A stretch of DNA of 64,000 nucleotides, taken from the NCBI GenBank assembly GCA_018398815.1, contig JAFLJL010014638.1, positions 1-64,000 of the forward strand, written 5' to 3'. This DNA comes from Conus ventricosus (lineage: Eukaryota > Mollusca > Gastropoda > Neogastropoda > Conidae). This document shows, piece after piece, positions 1 to 11,393 of this stretch. Position numbers and translations under genes: made by a program. Numbering within the stretch: the stretch's first letter is position 1; each line of letters begins with the position of its first letter. Under the pieces are notes generated by a model. It did not search any database and was not told the DNA's origin. It saw only the letters and a list, made by a program, of their open reading frames with translations.

Positions 1-806
1 ATTTGTCGGATCCAAATAATTTCAGACCTGTATCCTTACTATCGATTCTATCCAAACCCCTTGAAAGACACATACACACACACGTATCTCAGTTCATGGA
101 GAAAAACAAACTATTTCACCCACTCCAATCTGGATTCCGATCTAATCATTCCTGCCACACAGCATTATCACGAATGTGTGACTCATGGCTTTCAAATATG
201 AACCAATCACAAATGACAGGGGTTGTCTTTCTTGACTTCAAAAAGGCGTTTGATCTTTTTGATCATTCCATTCTTCTAAAGAAACTATCTGTCTACTTGA
301 ACCATACCCCGACAATCTCATTATTCCAATCATACTTGAACGATAGGACTCAGTATGTGGCGCTTAATGGCAAAACCTCCACTTCAGACTTTGTCAGACA
401 TGGAGTCCCACAGGGCTCTGTACTAGGCCCCCTACTATTCTGCATCTTCATCAATGATTTACCATTGTCCGTATCAGATGAAAAGGTCACGACAGATTTA
501 TTTGCTGATGACTCGTCGCTCCAAACGAATGGTAGTGATCTACAGACAATAGAAATTTCTCTCCAGGAAAGTCTAAACGACGTGTCAGACTGGTGTCATT
601 CAAACTCAATGGTCATACACCCAGCCAAAACCAAATCTATGATTATAGCTACCCGCCAAAAACACCAGTTGACTCCTCTTTGCCTAAAACTTCAGTTGAA
701 TGGCACTTCTATCGAGCAGGTAGACGAGCATCGTGTTTTAGGGTTAACGATAGATAAAGAATTGAAATGGCAATCTCATCTAAATAACGTATGCAAGATA
801 GTCTCA
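1..806 (+). pseudogene. CR1-like LINE reverse transcriptase, middle part, cut by an LTR insertion
   Basis: An open frame from base 3 encodes a non-LTR reverse transcriptase that would copy LINE RNA at the target site. Visible RT blocks in order are the FRPVSLL block, the DFKKAFD palm Asp (here FKKAFDLFDHS), the GVPQGSVLGPLLF block and the catalytic FADDSSL box near residue 165. The gene enters the window already started. It stops making sense at 806, where the LTR of family A begins; the frame beyond (to 1109) is LTR read-through. The protein resumes at 8445. An uninterrupted copy of this stretch lies on the - strand at 37602-38006 and reads straight through the junction. The RT blocks and the repeat tail fit the CR1/L2 group; the exact clade is not settled. 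Confidence 0.9.
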
Positions 807-1813
807 TGTCACGACTTTGTCACGAGGCCTACGACGATTGACCCATCTAGGGTGGTGGAATTGTTCATTTGGTTATTGTCGTCGTTGTTGTCGTATATCC
901 GTCCCTTAATGTGGCTTGTGGTGTGGTTGCACCTTTGGTGTGGTTTAGCTCAGGTTAGGTTTACTTTCTCTCTCTCTCTCTCTAATTCCACTGCCCGTGC
1001 AATTCATCCTGCAGGTTCACGGGTGGCTGGTATCTTTTTCTTGTACTGGCTGTCTCTATCGGCCTCTCACCTGTCTTTCCACCTGCCGCACGTGCAAGGT
1101 TCCTCTTAGGCTTGAGGTATTCTCACCGTGACGAAGCGTGGCATGTTGGCCGCCATCGCTGAGGCAGGTTTTCTCTTCACTCGAGCGGAAGATGTCTCTG
1201 GGAGCGCCTGTCTCGGTCCTGGTTCTTCACCTTATCGTCGAAGGTACAGTCGGTACTTTCATTTCCTACAGTCGGCCTGTAGGAGGGAGACATCACTTCA
1301 TCTTTTTCCGCATCTGCGCTGCTGTCCTCTCGACTGGACAGAGGGCAGAGAGAGTCGTTTGACCCACCACTCGGGTCACCCACGGGTAGCTGGTAAGCAT
1401 CAGTTTCGTGGTTTATTTGTTGTTGTTGTTTTTTTTTCTTGTTAGCGGCTAATTCTTCTCTTTTGCGCAATTTGTTTTTGGTTTTCAAAATTATAAAAGA
1501 AATATTGTTTGAGACCACTTTTCTGGTTAATTCAATCTTTAACCTGGCCAGTCAAAATTATATCTTAAAAGTCTTTCTCCTTTTTATGCATTTGGTGATG
1601 CGGTAGTCGGCGGGGATGGGAGAGAACCTGGTGATTCAGGGTTGGTACTGCTTGGTCTCGCTCGTCCGCCCTGTCACATTCGCGGACTCTTATTCTTCGG
1701 CCACCGTCTGTTTGTGTGTGCAAGGAGAACGAGTTTTATGTTCGCAAGCGTGCGTACGCATGATTAGTCGTTTGGATGCGTGGTTGGAGATTTGTGTTAT
1801 TTTGAAGTGTTGC

Positions 1814-1820
1814 TATAAAA
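1814..1820 (+). promoter_or_regulatory. TATA box of the LTR promoter
   Basis: TATAAAA is kept in all three full LTRs: here, at 7335-7340 as TATAAA plus one A, and at 61953-61959. It lies about 1 kb into the LTR, upstream of the AATAAA near the LTR end, which is the order expected for U3 promoter then polyadenylation signal. Confidence 0.55.
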
Positions 1821-2234
1821 TGTGGGGATAATTGTGCCATTGAATTATTATTATTTGCAAATGTGGTGGCGGATGTAAAGCCATGGTTACTCTATTAGTT
1901 CAGTTCCTAAGGAAGGAAAATGTTAAATGTGAGTGAGAGAGGATGAAGATAATTCATATTTGTTTTATAGCCTGTTAATTTAACGCAGTCTCTACCTGCT
2001 TCGTATGAGAAGACTTTAATGAACATTCTGATTTCGTTGGTTTGCTGTGTTATGCTCGGGTCTGTGTTGAGCTGGTGGTGTTGGTGTATTTAGTAGACCT
2101 CCCCTCGCCCATCATGCGAGTGGCTGTTAAGGTTTAACAGCATGTGTCAGACTGTATGACTGCGGGGTTCCAGTACCCGTCTTTCTACTTTCCTCCAGTA
2201 CCTTTTTCCTCCTCCCGGAGGCTTCACCCGGAGC

Positions 2235-2360
2235 ACGCACTGGTTGGGGCCACGCACTGGTTGGGACCGCGCACTGGTTGGGACCGCGCACTGGTTGGTA
2301 ACGCGCACTGGTTGGGGCCACGCACTGGTGGGGACCACGCACTGGTTGAGGCCACGTACT
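2235..2360 (+). repeat. 17-bp minisatellite inside the LTR, about 8 units
   Basis: The unit is close to CGCACTGGTTGGGRCCR. About eight imperfect units are present here, about eight at 7757-7882 and 62380-62512, and about eleven at 56478-56655. The array lies downstream of the TATA box, so it would be in the transcribed part of the LTR. Confidence 0.85.
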
Positions 2361-2895
2361 GGTGGAAAAGCCCGTGGACTTGGCTAGACGGTCCTGATCC
2401 CGTCTAGGACCTCCAGCAACAACCCCCGTTCCCCAGCGCGCTCTCCACCGTCTGTTTGTGTGCATCAGGGTGTCGGCCCTGAATGATCTCTTCAAGGACT
2501 GCCCCGGTTTGGGGGGCACCTAGGCGACAGGGTGCCCCCAGTAGTTTTGGAGAGGCAGGGGTGTGGGGGACTACATGACTGAGAAAGGGGAGGGGGTGCT
2601 AAAAATGTTTATTTTTAATTGTGAATGTCATATGTGTTGAAATGTTTGGGAGTGATTGTGTGTTGTGTTTTGAGTGCCTGTTTGGATTGTGCATGTTGTG
2701 GGGTTTGGAATGCTTGATTGTGTTTGTGCGGGGGTGCTTTGTTAAAATATTTATTTGGATTGCGGTGTTGGTGTGAAAAAAGGGGGTTTGATCGAAATCT
2801 TTTTTGTGTGGCTTTTGCGGGGGTGTGAGGTCATCTTTCCCTTCACCCCCATCTAGACCGTTCTGTCGGTCAGCCTCCGGGGGGTCGGTGTGACA

Positions 2896-2922
2896 TTTGG
2901 GGGGGCTGCCCGGGATGTGGGG
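2896..2922 (+). promoter_or_regulatory. Primer-binding site, degenerate (tRNA-Pro type)
   Basis: Directly after the LTR end the sequence reads ttTGGGGGGGCTGCCCGGGAT. It is a damaged version of the clean site in copy 2 (57181-57198), TGGGGGCTCGTCCGGGAT, which matches the proline tRNA primer site known from gammaretroviruses. Confidence 0.7.
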
Positions 2923-3551
2923 GGTTGAGGGCTCTCTCTTTTTCGCGGAGTCCCGCCCAGTCCTGTTGTTTTGTTACGTTTAGTTAGTTTGTCGTGTTTG
3001 TTTGTGGGTGGTTGGCGGGTGACTTAGCTTTGTGGGGGACTTGGGGGCCCTAAAGGGAATCCGGTGTGCCCGGGGGAGTCGAGGTGGGCCCAGGGGAATC
3101 GCCCGGTCCAGCCTTTCGCGGGTGCCTCACGCAGGTAGGGCCCCGAATTTCCTTTCTGTTGCCTCTCGCTCCTTCCCGTTTTGTGTTACCTTTTTTTTTT
3201 TTTTAGGGTGTTTTTGAGTACAGGGGTTGTTCTTTTTCCTTTTCCTTCTGTCTGCCGTTTGTTTTTTTTTTCCGGCCACCCCACCGCACTTGTCAGTGTG
3301 GAGGCGGTGTTGCCAGATGGGGGCACCCGGCTATTTTTTGTTGTTGTTTTTTTTTTCGGTGAGCCCCCCGCATGTTGCTCGTGCTGTGGAGCGCGGTGTT
3401 GCCAGAGTGGGAGCACCGGAATTTTCCCACACACGCACCACCACCCTACACCGATACACAAAACCCCCAAAATATTTTTTTTTAAGTGGAATCGTCTTTC
3501 CCCGTATTTGGAACCCTAGGATATTGTTGTCAGGGACGTCCGGCTGGTGGT

Positions 3552-5995
3552 ATGGCGACTCGGCGTCGAAGAAAAAAGGGCTCGAATGTATCCCTACTAT
3601 TGTACAGTACTTCGATACAGGACTTCCATTTTCCATGCGGCCCTACCAGTGGTACTTTCCTACTTTTTTCGTAGGGGGTCTTCTGCTGGACCCCCCTGGG
3701 ACTTCCCCCTCGGAGGCTCAGAGTATACGAAAAACTGTGGGCCCCTGTTGATCGCAAAAAAAACCCGAAGCCCTTTTCCTTCCCTTCCCCCCGTAAGGAT
3801 ATGCCCCGGGGAAAAATTTTTAGGGAAAACGAGACCCGGGACGGGTCAAAAGATCATCCTCCCTGTCGGGGGTGGGAATTGCTCAGGAATCGCCTTGTCC
3901 CATGTTTTTGGGGCAAAAGCGACGTGAGGATGCAGCCCTCCGTCGGGGAAAATGAAGTAGGCGTAAGGAGGGGACTGCGCAGGGATTTTGCTTGGGAAAA
4001 GGGGTGCCGAAGGAAGCCCCGCATCGGGAAGGCTAGATAGGATGGAGATTTTTGGAGGGAAGAGGTATGTGCGCGGAGGGGGTGCCAGACAGGGGGCCCC
4101 CCGTGGGAAAAGTTGGATCAGGGGGGAAGGGCTGCCAGACGGGGCTTGGTAGGGAAAAGTGGAACAACTTCTTGCGGGCTCCCCCATTGTAAATCGGGGG
4201 GTTTGTCAACAGGGAGGATAGAGTTTGAGGCCCAAAATTAAAGTTCCAGAGTTCAGACCTAGGGGCTTGATAGTTTTTGGCCTTTTGACAAAGTTGCTTG
4301 TTTCCAATTGTTGAGGAAAAAAGGGCCCTGCACCTTTTCGGGTTTCTGGGGCTGCAAGGGAGTGTGTCTCACTCTAAATGAAGGCGGTCTTATGCAGACA
4401 GCATTGGGTCTGCGTAAGCGTTTTCCCCCTTACTCCAGACGTCAGGGGGAAGTTCAGGCCCATAAAAAGAAAAACAGGGGCCTTCGTGCGTTTGGATAGC
4501 TGCGCAAAACGCTAGGGTACTGGCTCATTTTGGCTAAGCGGGGGCTGGGCATTTGATTTCATCAACGTTACCAACCCGTGTCCCCAGAGTTGGGATCCGT
4601 TGGCGAGACAGCCCTCAGGTTTTTCGCGGTGCGTTTTAAAAAACCACGAGGGTTTGCTGAAGCTGTGCTTTTTGGGATCGCCCGATACGGACGGGACCCT
4701 AGGGACCTAGTGGCAATGGGCAACCGGCGACCTAGCGGGTCGAACAAGGCAGGCCAGTTCCGGGGACCTCAGCCCCCCGACTGTGTTCCTTTGTGGTCGT
4801 CCCGGCCAACATTAGGAAAGATTGCCCAAAAGCCCCCGGAGTCAGGGGCTTTTCTTTCCAGCGCCTGTGCCTCGGCAAAAGTGGGGTCCGTTCCAGCTTT
4901 GGTGGTATGGAGTGCCCAGTGTTTCTTCTGTTGTTGGTTCTTCCTTGGTCAAACCCCATCGGGATTGGGGAGCTAAAACGATTTTTGGGGAAAAAGGTTT
5001 GGTTTCCCCTGGGGCTCGGTGAGGCGCCTTTTTTCTGTGGGGTTGGGGGGGTTTTTTACTCCACCCGCCCTTTCTGTGCCTTTCTATTCCCCCCCTTTTT
5101 GTGGCGAAGTAGGGCTATCGCGGTGGAGCGCCCTCGTTTCCCTTCTTTTAGGGAATACTATCACCCCACAGACGGGCGCAGTCAGTGTGTCTAGGATCTG
5201 CCCGTTTAAGGGGTGTGTGGGAGTTTCCAAAAGGCCCGGTAAAAAAGGGGAGGAACAGGAAATTTGGGCCCCTTCTTTGCCGATCTTGACGGGTTCTTGC
5301 AAAGGCCGACCCCGCTTCCCCCGCCGTTTAGGCCAGGGGTTGGATGTCCAACGCCTGCGACAATGGGGGGTCTCCCGCTAGTTGCCCGACACCCAGGTGA
5401 CTTCAAGTCCAAAGGGGGTCCTTTAGGGTTTTTACTCGGCAGATGTGTGGCCCAAACAGCTTGTCGTTCCCAAAACTTGAGGGAATCTGTTTTTTGGAGG
5501 CCCCCGATTCCCCCCTGGGGTTTATGGGCTCCGGCGGGCCTTGAGCGAGTAAGACGGACTTCTTCTGGGGTATGAAACCCCGGTTAGGCAGTACTGCCGC
5601 ATTGCGTTTTCTGCCAACGGAAAGCCTAAAGGGCGCTTGAAGGTGTTCCCTGGGTCAGGCCCTGGTTGGGGAGCCATTCACAAGGTCGGTGTCGAGTGGT
5701 GGGACCCATTAAACCCCCATCCGACGGCCACCGTACATTTGGTAGTGGTGGACTAGCGACTGGTACCCAGGTGCCCCTTGGGGTAGATGCCCAACTGTTG
5801 CGAAGCTTTCGGGAAATTTTGGCGCGCATGGGTGCCCAAGAGAATACGGCCGGAATTTTTTATGGAAGCATCCATCTTTTTTCCTTCCATGCCCGGGCCG
5901 GATCCGGCCGTCGGTGACTCTGATTTGGGATGGACTGAGAGTCTTTTTTTCCTACAAGGGTTCCCCGCATCGGTGCTGCTTTTACCGAGCCCGAG
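3552..5995 (+). pseudogene. Decayed gag-protease-integrase-RNase H region of family A copy 1
   Basis: This interior can be lined up with the better preserved copy 2. Landmarks are a gag start region at about 3552, a capsid-like stretch at 4300-4640, a CCHC zinc-knuckle remnant near 4785-4830, a protease remnant near 4900-4960, the integrase zinc-binding domain near 5340-5640 and part of its core to about 5850. The RNase H tail follows at once, up to about 5995. No frame stays open for more than about 130 codons. Many breaks are homopolymer length changes relative to copy 2, so technical error is possible. The integrase-to-RNase H jump is at the same place in both copies, so that deletion predates their separation. 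Confidence 0.75.
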
Positions 5996-6313
5996 TCGCA
6001 ATTGGGAAATCGGTAGGGGACTTCCCTAAAACCGGTTTTTTCCCCTTTTGGTTTGTTAGGTGTAGTGCCCGTTTTTATTCAAATGAAACGGTAGTAATCC
6101 CAATGGTTGGATTGTTATTTTCATTTTGGGGGGTTTGCTTAGTTTTTGTAAATGTATTTTATGTTCTCGCTGTGTAATTTTATCGTGGAATTTGTTTTGG
6201 ATTTGTCGTTTTCTCTGTCGGTCACAGAGGGTTGGGTTCGGTCCCATTGTTGTGAATTTGCACATGCGTCAAGGTTCAAAGGAGCACTGTATCTCAGAGA
6301 ACAGATGCTTTTA

Positions 6314-6324
6314 GAAGGGGGGTT
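6314..6324 (+). promoter_or_regulatory. Polypurine tract
   Basis: AGAAGGGGGGTT directly precedes the TGTCACGAC start of the 3' LTR. The same tract precedes the 3' LTR in copy 2 (60925-60935). It would prime plus-strand synthesis. Confidence 0.75.
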
Positions 6325-8439
6325 TGTCACGACTTTGTCACGAGGCCTACGACGATTGACCCATCTAGGGTGGTGGAATTGTTCATTTGGTTATTGTCGT
6401 CGTTGTTGTCGTATATCCGTCCTTAATGTGGCTTGTGGTGTGGTTGCACCTTTGGTGTGGTTTAGCTCAGGTTAGGTTTACTTTCTCTCTCTCTCTCTCT
6501 AATTCCACTGCCCGTGCAATTCATCCTGCAGGTTCACGGGTGGCTGGTATCTTTTTCTTGTACTGGCTGTCTCTATCGGCCTCTCACCTGTCTTTCCACC
6601 TGCCGCACGTGCAAGGTTCCTCTTGGGCTTGAGGTATTCTCACCGTGACGAAGCGTGGCATGTTGGCCGCCATCGCTGAGGCAGGTTTTCTCTTCGCTCG
6701 AGTGGAAGATGTCTCTGGGAGCGCCTGCTCCGGTCCTGGTTCTTCACCTTATCGTCGAAGGTACAGTCGGTACTTTCATTTCCTACAGTCGGCCTGTAGG
6801 AGGGAGACATCCACTTCATCTTTTTCCGCATCTGCGCTGCTGTCCTCTCGACTGGACAGAGGGCAGAGAGAGTCGTTTGACCCACCACTCTGGTCACCAC
6901 GGGTAGCTGGTAAGCATCAGTTTCGTGGTTTATTTGTTGTTGTTTTTTTTTTTCTTGTTAGCCGGCTAATTCTTCTCTTTTGCGCAATTTGTTTTTGGTT
7001 TTCAAAATTATAAAAGAAATATTGTTTGAGACCACTTTTTCTGGTTAATTCAATCTTTAACCTGGCCAGTCAAAATTATATCTTAAAAGTCTTTCTCCTT
7101 TTTATGCATTTGGTGATGCGGTAGTCGGCGGGGATGGGAGAGAACCTGGTGATTCAGGGTTGGTACTTGCTTGGTCTCGCTCGTCCGCCCCTGTCACATT
7201 CGCCGGACTCTTATTCTTTGGCCACCGTCTGTTTGTGTGTGCAAGGAGAACGAGTTTTATGTTCGCGAGCGTGCGTACGCATGATTAGTCGTTTGGATGC
7301 GTGGTTGGAGATTTGTGTTATTTTGAAGTGTTGCTATAAAATGTGGGGATAATTGTGCCATTGAATTATTATTATTTGCAAATGTGGTGGCGGATGTAAA
7401 GCCATGGTTACTCTATTAGTTCAGTTCTAAGGAAGGAAAATGTTAAATGTGAGTGAGAGAAGGATGAAGATAATTTATATTTGTTTTATAGCCTGTTAAT
7501 TTAACACAGTCTCTTACCTGCTTCGTATGAGAAGACTTTAACGAATATTCCTGATTTCGTTGGTTTGCTGTGTTATGCTCGGGTCTGTGTTGAGCTGGTG
7601 GTGTTGGTGTATTTAGTAGACCTCCCCTCGCCCATCATGCGAGTGGCTGTTAAGGTTTAACAGCATGTGTCAGACTGTACTGACTGCGGGGTTCCAGTAC
7701 CCGTCTTTCTACTTTCCTCCCAGTTACCTTTTCCCTCCTCCCGGAGGCTTCACCCGGAGCACGCACTGGTTGGGGCCACGCACTGGTTGGGACCGCGCAC
7801 TGGTTGGGACCGCGCACTGGTTGGTAACGCGCACTGGTTGGGGCCACGCACTGGTGGGGACCACGCACTGGTTGAGGCCACGTACTGGTGGAAAAGCCCG
7901 TGGACTTGGCTAGACAGTCCTGATCCCGTCTAGGACCTCCAGCAACAACGCCCCGTTCCCGAGACGCACTTCCACCGTCTGTTGTGTGCATCAAGGGTGT
8001 CGGCCCTGAACGACTCTCTTCAAGGACCGACCCGGTTTGGAGCACCTAGTGCGACAGGGTGCTACCAGTAGACTTTGGAGAGGCAGGGGTGTGGGGGGCA
8101 CTACATGACATGAGAAAGGGATGGGTGCTGGAAATGTTTATTTTTAATTGTGTATATGTCATATGTGTTGAAATGCTTGATTGTGATTGTGCATGTTGTG
8201 TACTGAAGTGCTGATTGTGATTGTGCATGTTGTGTGTGTTGGAATGCTTGATTGTGTTTGTGCGTGGTGCGTGTGTTGAAATATTTATTTGTGATTGCGT
8301 GTGTTGGTGTGAATAAATGGGGTGTTGTATCGTAATCTTTCTTGTGTGGGCTCTAGCGAGGCGTGTGAGGTCAGTCATTCCCTTCACTCCCATCTAGACC
8401 GATCCTGTCAGGGCAGACCTCCAGGGGTCGGTCGTGACA
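6325..8439 (+). repeat. 3' LTR of family A copy 1
   Basis: Direct repeat of 807-2895, ending in GTGACA followed by the target duplication tctca (8440-8444). It carries the TATA box (7335), the 17-bp minisatellite (7757-7882) and a clean AATAAA (8312-8317) that is mutated in the 5' LTR. Confidence 0.92.
8312..8317 (+). terminator. Polyadenylation signal of the 3' LTR
   Basis: AATAAA lies about 120 bp before the LTR end. The equivalent at 57050-57055 is intact, while those in the left 5' LTR (near 2775) and the right 3' LTR (near 62957) are altered. Confidence 0.5.
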
Positions 8440-8444
8440 TCTCA

Positions 8445-9390
8445 AAACACCTTTTCCTGTTATCTCAATTAAAGCGCTACGTCAACAGTAATGTGCTTAA
8501 ACTTTTCTTCAATGCACACATAATGTCACGTATAAATTACGCCTCAACAGTGTGGGACGGCAGTAGTGACGTCCACAAAAAAGGCTGAATTCTCTCCATA
8601 GACGTGCAGCAAAGCTACTCCATCCAGCTGTATCTGTAACAACAGACGAAAAACTAAAAGCGCTGAACATACTTCCTCTGAATAGGCAATTGGAATTCAA
8701 CAAGGCATCATTTATGTTTACAATCTTGACAGATACTATGCCATGTTATATCAATGCCCTTTTTACAAGATCGAACAGCTTTTCTGGCTCGACGAAATTC
8801 CTTTTCCCTATCCATGTATTGATCTATACAAAACAAGCCTAGCTTACTCTGGACCATATGTCTGGAACTCACTTCCACCGAATCTACAAAACATGAATAC
8901 TTTAGAACCTTTCAAGGAACATTTGCATAAACATTTTATGTCTCAGTAGTTAAATTATTCGATTACAATGATTAGCGTCCATTCGCTAAGTCTTCTGTGA
9001 ACCATACTTTGAATAAATCGTCTCAACATAAAACCTACTCCGTTAAAATCGCTCATCCCCACTCCCACTCTGTCTACCATCCTTTTTCTCCTCCCCATGC
9101 CTACCATTCTCTCTTCCCCACCTCCCTCTGACCTCTCTCTCTCTCTCTCTGTAGTTTTTGTTTGTTTGTTTGCTTGTAAGTTTCCTTTTGTTTTACCATC
9201 CCCCATCTCATTAGTGCTTTTATGAGCAGTTTGCTTATCATTGTAGAATTAGATTATCATGTTGCTATGTTGAATTGTCTGTATGAATGATATGTGCTGA
9301 AATAATGTATGCATGACAAGGACAGATTGTAAGACTAGGCTTTGGCCTAAAATCTTCATCCTTGGTTATTAAAGATCAATCAATCAATCA
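8445..9390 (+). pseudogene. CR1-like LINE, 3' part of reverse transcriptase, 3' UTR and (TCAA)n tail
   Basis: This continues the LINE of 1-806 after the LTR insertion. The frame resumes with KHLFLLSQLKRY and the RT C-terminal region SRINYASTVWDGSSD, then breaks near 8586. The C-terminal part is open again in another frame at 8743-8949, with the block SLAYSGPYVWNSLPPNLQ, which is typical of the CR1/L2 group end. The 3' UTR runs to 9370 and ends in GGTTATTAAAGATCAATCAA, a (TCAA)n tail. The tail abuts a (CT)n tract and then the Polinton. Confidence 0.88.
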
Positions 9391-9401
9391 ATCTCTCTCT
9401 C

Positions 9402-9650
9402 AGAGAACTAATAAATATTCATTCTGGCTCACTTGCCCTCAACCAAGTTTTTGGGCGAAAGTGGCCTAAAAGCGGCATTTATTAGTTCTCTGACAAGTAA
9501 GACTTCAATAACCAAAAAATAACGATTATCTACAAACAAACATACTGTGTAGGGTTATCCGTTTTTAATACTAATTTACTAAACTTGCTTGTCTTTTAAA
9601 ACTAAGTTATATTTTTGACATAAAATCCGCACACTTATTTGACTAATTTC
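9402..9650 (+). repeat. Polinton left terminal inverted repeat
   Basis: The reverse complement matches the right end nearly base for base from 9402 to about 9575. After a gap of about 145 bp (present on the right, missing here) it matches again to about 9640. The inner part corresponds to the coding 3' end of the packaging ATPase, here in inverted, broken form. The outer 90 bp (9402-9491) is itself flanked by AGAGAACTAATAAAT and its reverse complement. Confidence 0.9.
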
Positions 9651-9995
9651 TACCTACAAAACTTTGTATAACAGACACGAGGCGGTGGGAGTTAGAGACC
9701 CGCCAAGGCTGAAACCTGATCACTTAATTTATGCTAGGCACGGCCAGCGCAGACAAGAGGCCTTTGTTCACGTAGAACACAGCGCACACCTCGCGAGCCT
9801 ACTGGGCCCGCGGCGCACTAACTTGCAACATATTGCATCAGCAAATGTTTTGGAACATTCCCGAGTGCCACGTCGACACTCCCACTTTGAGGCTCTGCCA
9901 CGTTAGCAAGAGCCAGCCGGTTTCGTCATTCTTTCTCGGGTTGCCGCACAAGAAGGTTGGTTTTTGACTGTGCTCCGACTGGGTTGTATTTTAAA
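9651..9995 (+). other. GC-richer stretch between terminal repeat and first Polinton gene
   Basis: This stretch is clearly GC-richer than the rest of the Polinton. An 80-codon frame (9664-9906) shows no recognisable domain and I do not call it a gene. It may hold the promoter of the following gene or a small foreign insertion. Confidence 0.4.
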
Positions 9996-10627
9996 ATGGC
10001 TAACATGTTCACTGAAGAACAGGCTCTCGCTATTGAAGACCACAAGTTTTACATACTTGCATGTCAGAGTATTTGTTGAAAAAAGAACGAGGCGAAGCAT
10101 GTTGTCTCCCAGTTAAACTGAAAAGAAGCATTGCTTTTTTGGAAGGTGGAGGAAAGGAAAAAAGTGAACCGACTGCTTTAGAAATGGACGAATATCTTAA
10201 AGGTTTGTTGGTTCAAGGAAATGAAAACGTTGAAAATGACATTAGCGAACAAGATGTGGCCAGTTTCAATACGTGTTTAAACTGTTGATGGGATGCTTCC
10301 TTTTCTAAAAAGCGGTGCTATGTTGATAAAACAAATAAAAGCAAAACAATTCATCACGCATTGATTGTTGGGCGCTGGCTTGAAACAGCTCAAGTTATGT
10401 TTAAAAAAACAAAAACGCTACAAACATGGCGTTCATTTCTCAAGGCGAAGGTGAACATGGCTGATTCATATGCTAGGAAACTCATTCAACTTTCTGTGTG
10501 TTTTTATAACTATCCTAAATTTCACAAGCTAGGAATCAGTATAAATGAACTGTGTAGCAAACGCCAAACCATTATTAAACTTATGCAACTGAATGACGAT
10601 TTTCGGAGGTTCTGGCAAACAAACTAG
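9996..10627 (+). pseudogene. Small Polinton gene with 'SYARKL' helix region
   Basis: The start context is ttttaaaATGGCTAACATG at 9996. The reading passes through three segments: an N-terminal MFTEEQALAIEDHKFY part, an acidic middle (10061-10288, 75 codons) and a helical C-terminal part (10361-10627). The last contains ADSYARKLIQLSVC followed by a KRQTIIKL helix and ends in an aromatic FRRFW just before the stop. It totals about 210 codons in three frames, so it is broken at least twice. Similar helix-rich small proteins with an SYARKL-like block occur near the ends of other Polintons, from memory; their function is unknown to me. Its place next to the left terminal repeat supports a real element gene. 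Confidence 0.6.
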
Positions 10628-11393
10628 ATAGGGATAGGCAGACCTTAGTACATTCTACCAGTATGGAGAGGAGTAGTGTGTAGCCAGCACTATCTCCATA
10701 TAAATGCTCCAAATATACAATGACGGATGTACTAACTACTGGCGATTAGAGCCACCATAAAAGCTCGGCTACAGCAGTAATTGCTGTAACTCTGCCAAAG
10801 CCAGTTGCAAGCCTGGTTGAGAAAAGGGGAGCACAGCAAACTAGGCAAACGACCCTATGTGATCGCTTGCCGCCAATGACGTCAGCACCTGCAAAGCTCG
10901 GCGGCAAACTAGGCCAAACGACACTATGTGATCGCTTGACTGCAAAGCGCGGCAGCACCTGCAAAGCTCAGTGGCAAACTAGGCCAAACGACCCTATGTG
11001 ATCACTTGGAGTTGATTGAGGTTGCGCGCGGGACACAACCTGTTTAGTCACAAAGCAAGAAGTGGCCCTAGTAGTTTCACTTCTTGTTTGTTTGTTGGTG
11101 TTTGTGTGTTTTGTCCTACCCCACGCATGCACACCCCCCACCCCACGCATGCACACCCCCCACCCCACCCTACCCACCCCCACCCATGCATGCACACACT
11201 TAAGTCACTTCTAAGTTCTTAATTAAGTTCTTAATTAAGTTTTTAATTAAGTTACTTCAAGTTCTTAATTAAGTTCTTAATTAAGTTCTTAATTAAGTTA
11301 CCTCAAGATTGTAATTAAGTCGTCCTTTAAGTACAACCAAGTTCTTATTCAAGTTATCTTATAATTATCAAAAAAACAATACAATCTATGTTT
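10628..11393. repeat. Non-coding Polinton stretch with three small tandem repeats
   Basis: 10837-11010 holds about 2.5 units of a 69-bp repeat containing CAAACTAGGCCAAACGACCC and TATGTGATCGCTTG. 11120-11185 has repeated CCCCACGCATGCACACC units. 11205-11345 has about eleven units of the 12-mer AAGTTCTTAATT, which creates overlapping TTAATTAA palindromes. No gene is seen. Confidence 0.75.

Larger units (their letters stand above)
807..2895 (+). repeat. 5' LTR of family A copy 1
   Basis: This is a direct repeat of 6325-8439. At about 2.09 kb it is long for a Ty3/gypsy LTR. It contains a (CT)n tract near 965-982, a TATA box at 1814-1820, a 17-bp minisatellite at 2235-2360 and a purine-rich interior. 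Short frames in it are shared with the other LTR copies only because the DNA is repeated; they show no known domain. Confidence 0.9.
807..8439 (+). mobile_element. LTR retrotransposon family A, copy 1 (Ty3/gypsy type, non-autonomous)
   Basis: Two near-identical direct repeats bound the element. Both begin TGTCACGAC and end in GTGACA (TG...CA), and the element is flanked by the 5-bp duplication tctca (802-806 and 8440-8444). A primer-binding site follows the left LTR and a purine tract precedes the right one. The interior shows remnants of gag, protease, integrase and the end of RNase H, but no recognisable reverse transcriptase body. It sits inside a CR1-like LINE, so it is younger than that LINE. 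The interior looks rough compared with copy 2 (56188-63083), with many homopolymer length changes that break every frame. Confidence 0.92.

Noticed and set aside
1128..1518. Overlapping frames of 74-113 codons in the LTR
   Set aside because: Present in all LTR copies only because of repetition; frames differ between copies and show no domain.
2127..2519. Frames of up to 130 codons with repeated 'PTSARSQPVRGPNQC' text
   Set aside because: Translation of the 17-bp minisatellite of the LTR.
9664..9906. 80-codon frame near the Polinton left end
   Set aside because: No recognisable motif, atypical composition, and the clear gene start follows at 9996.
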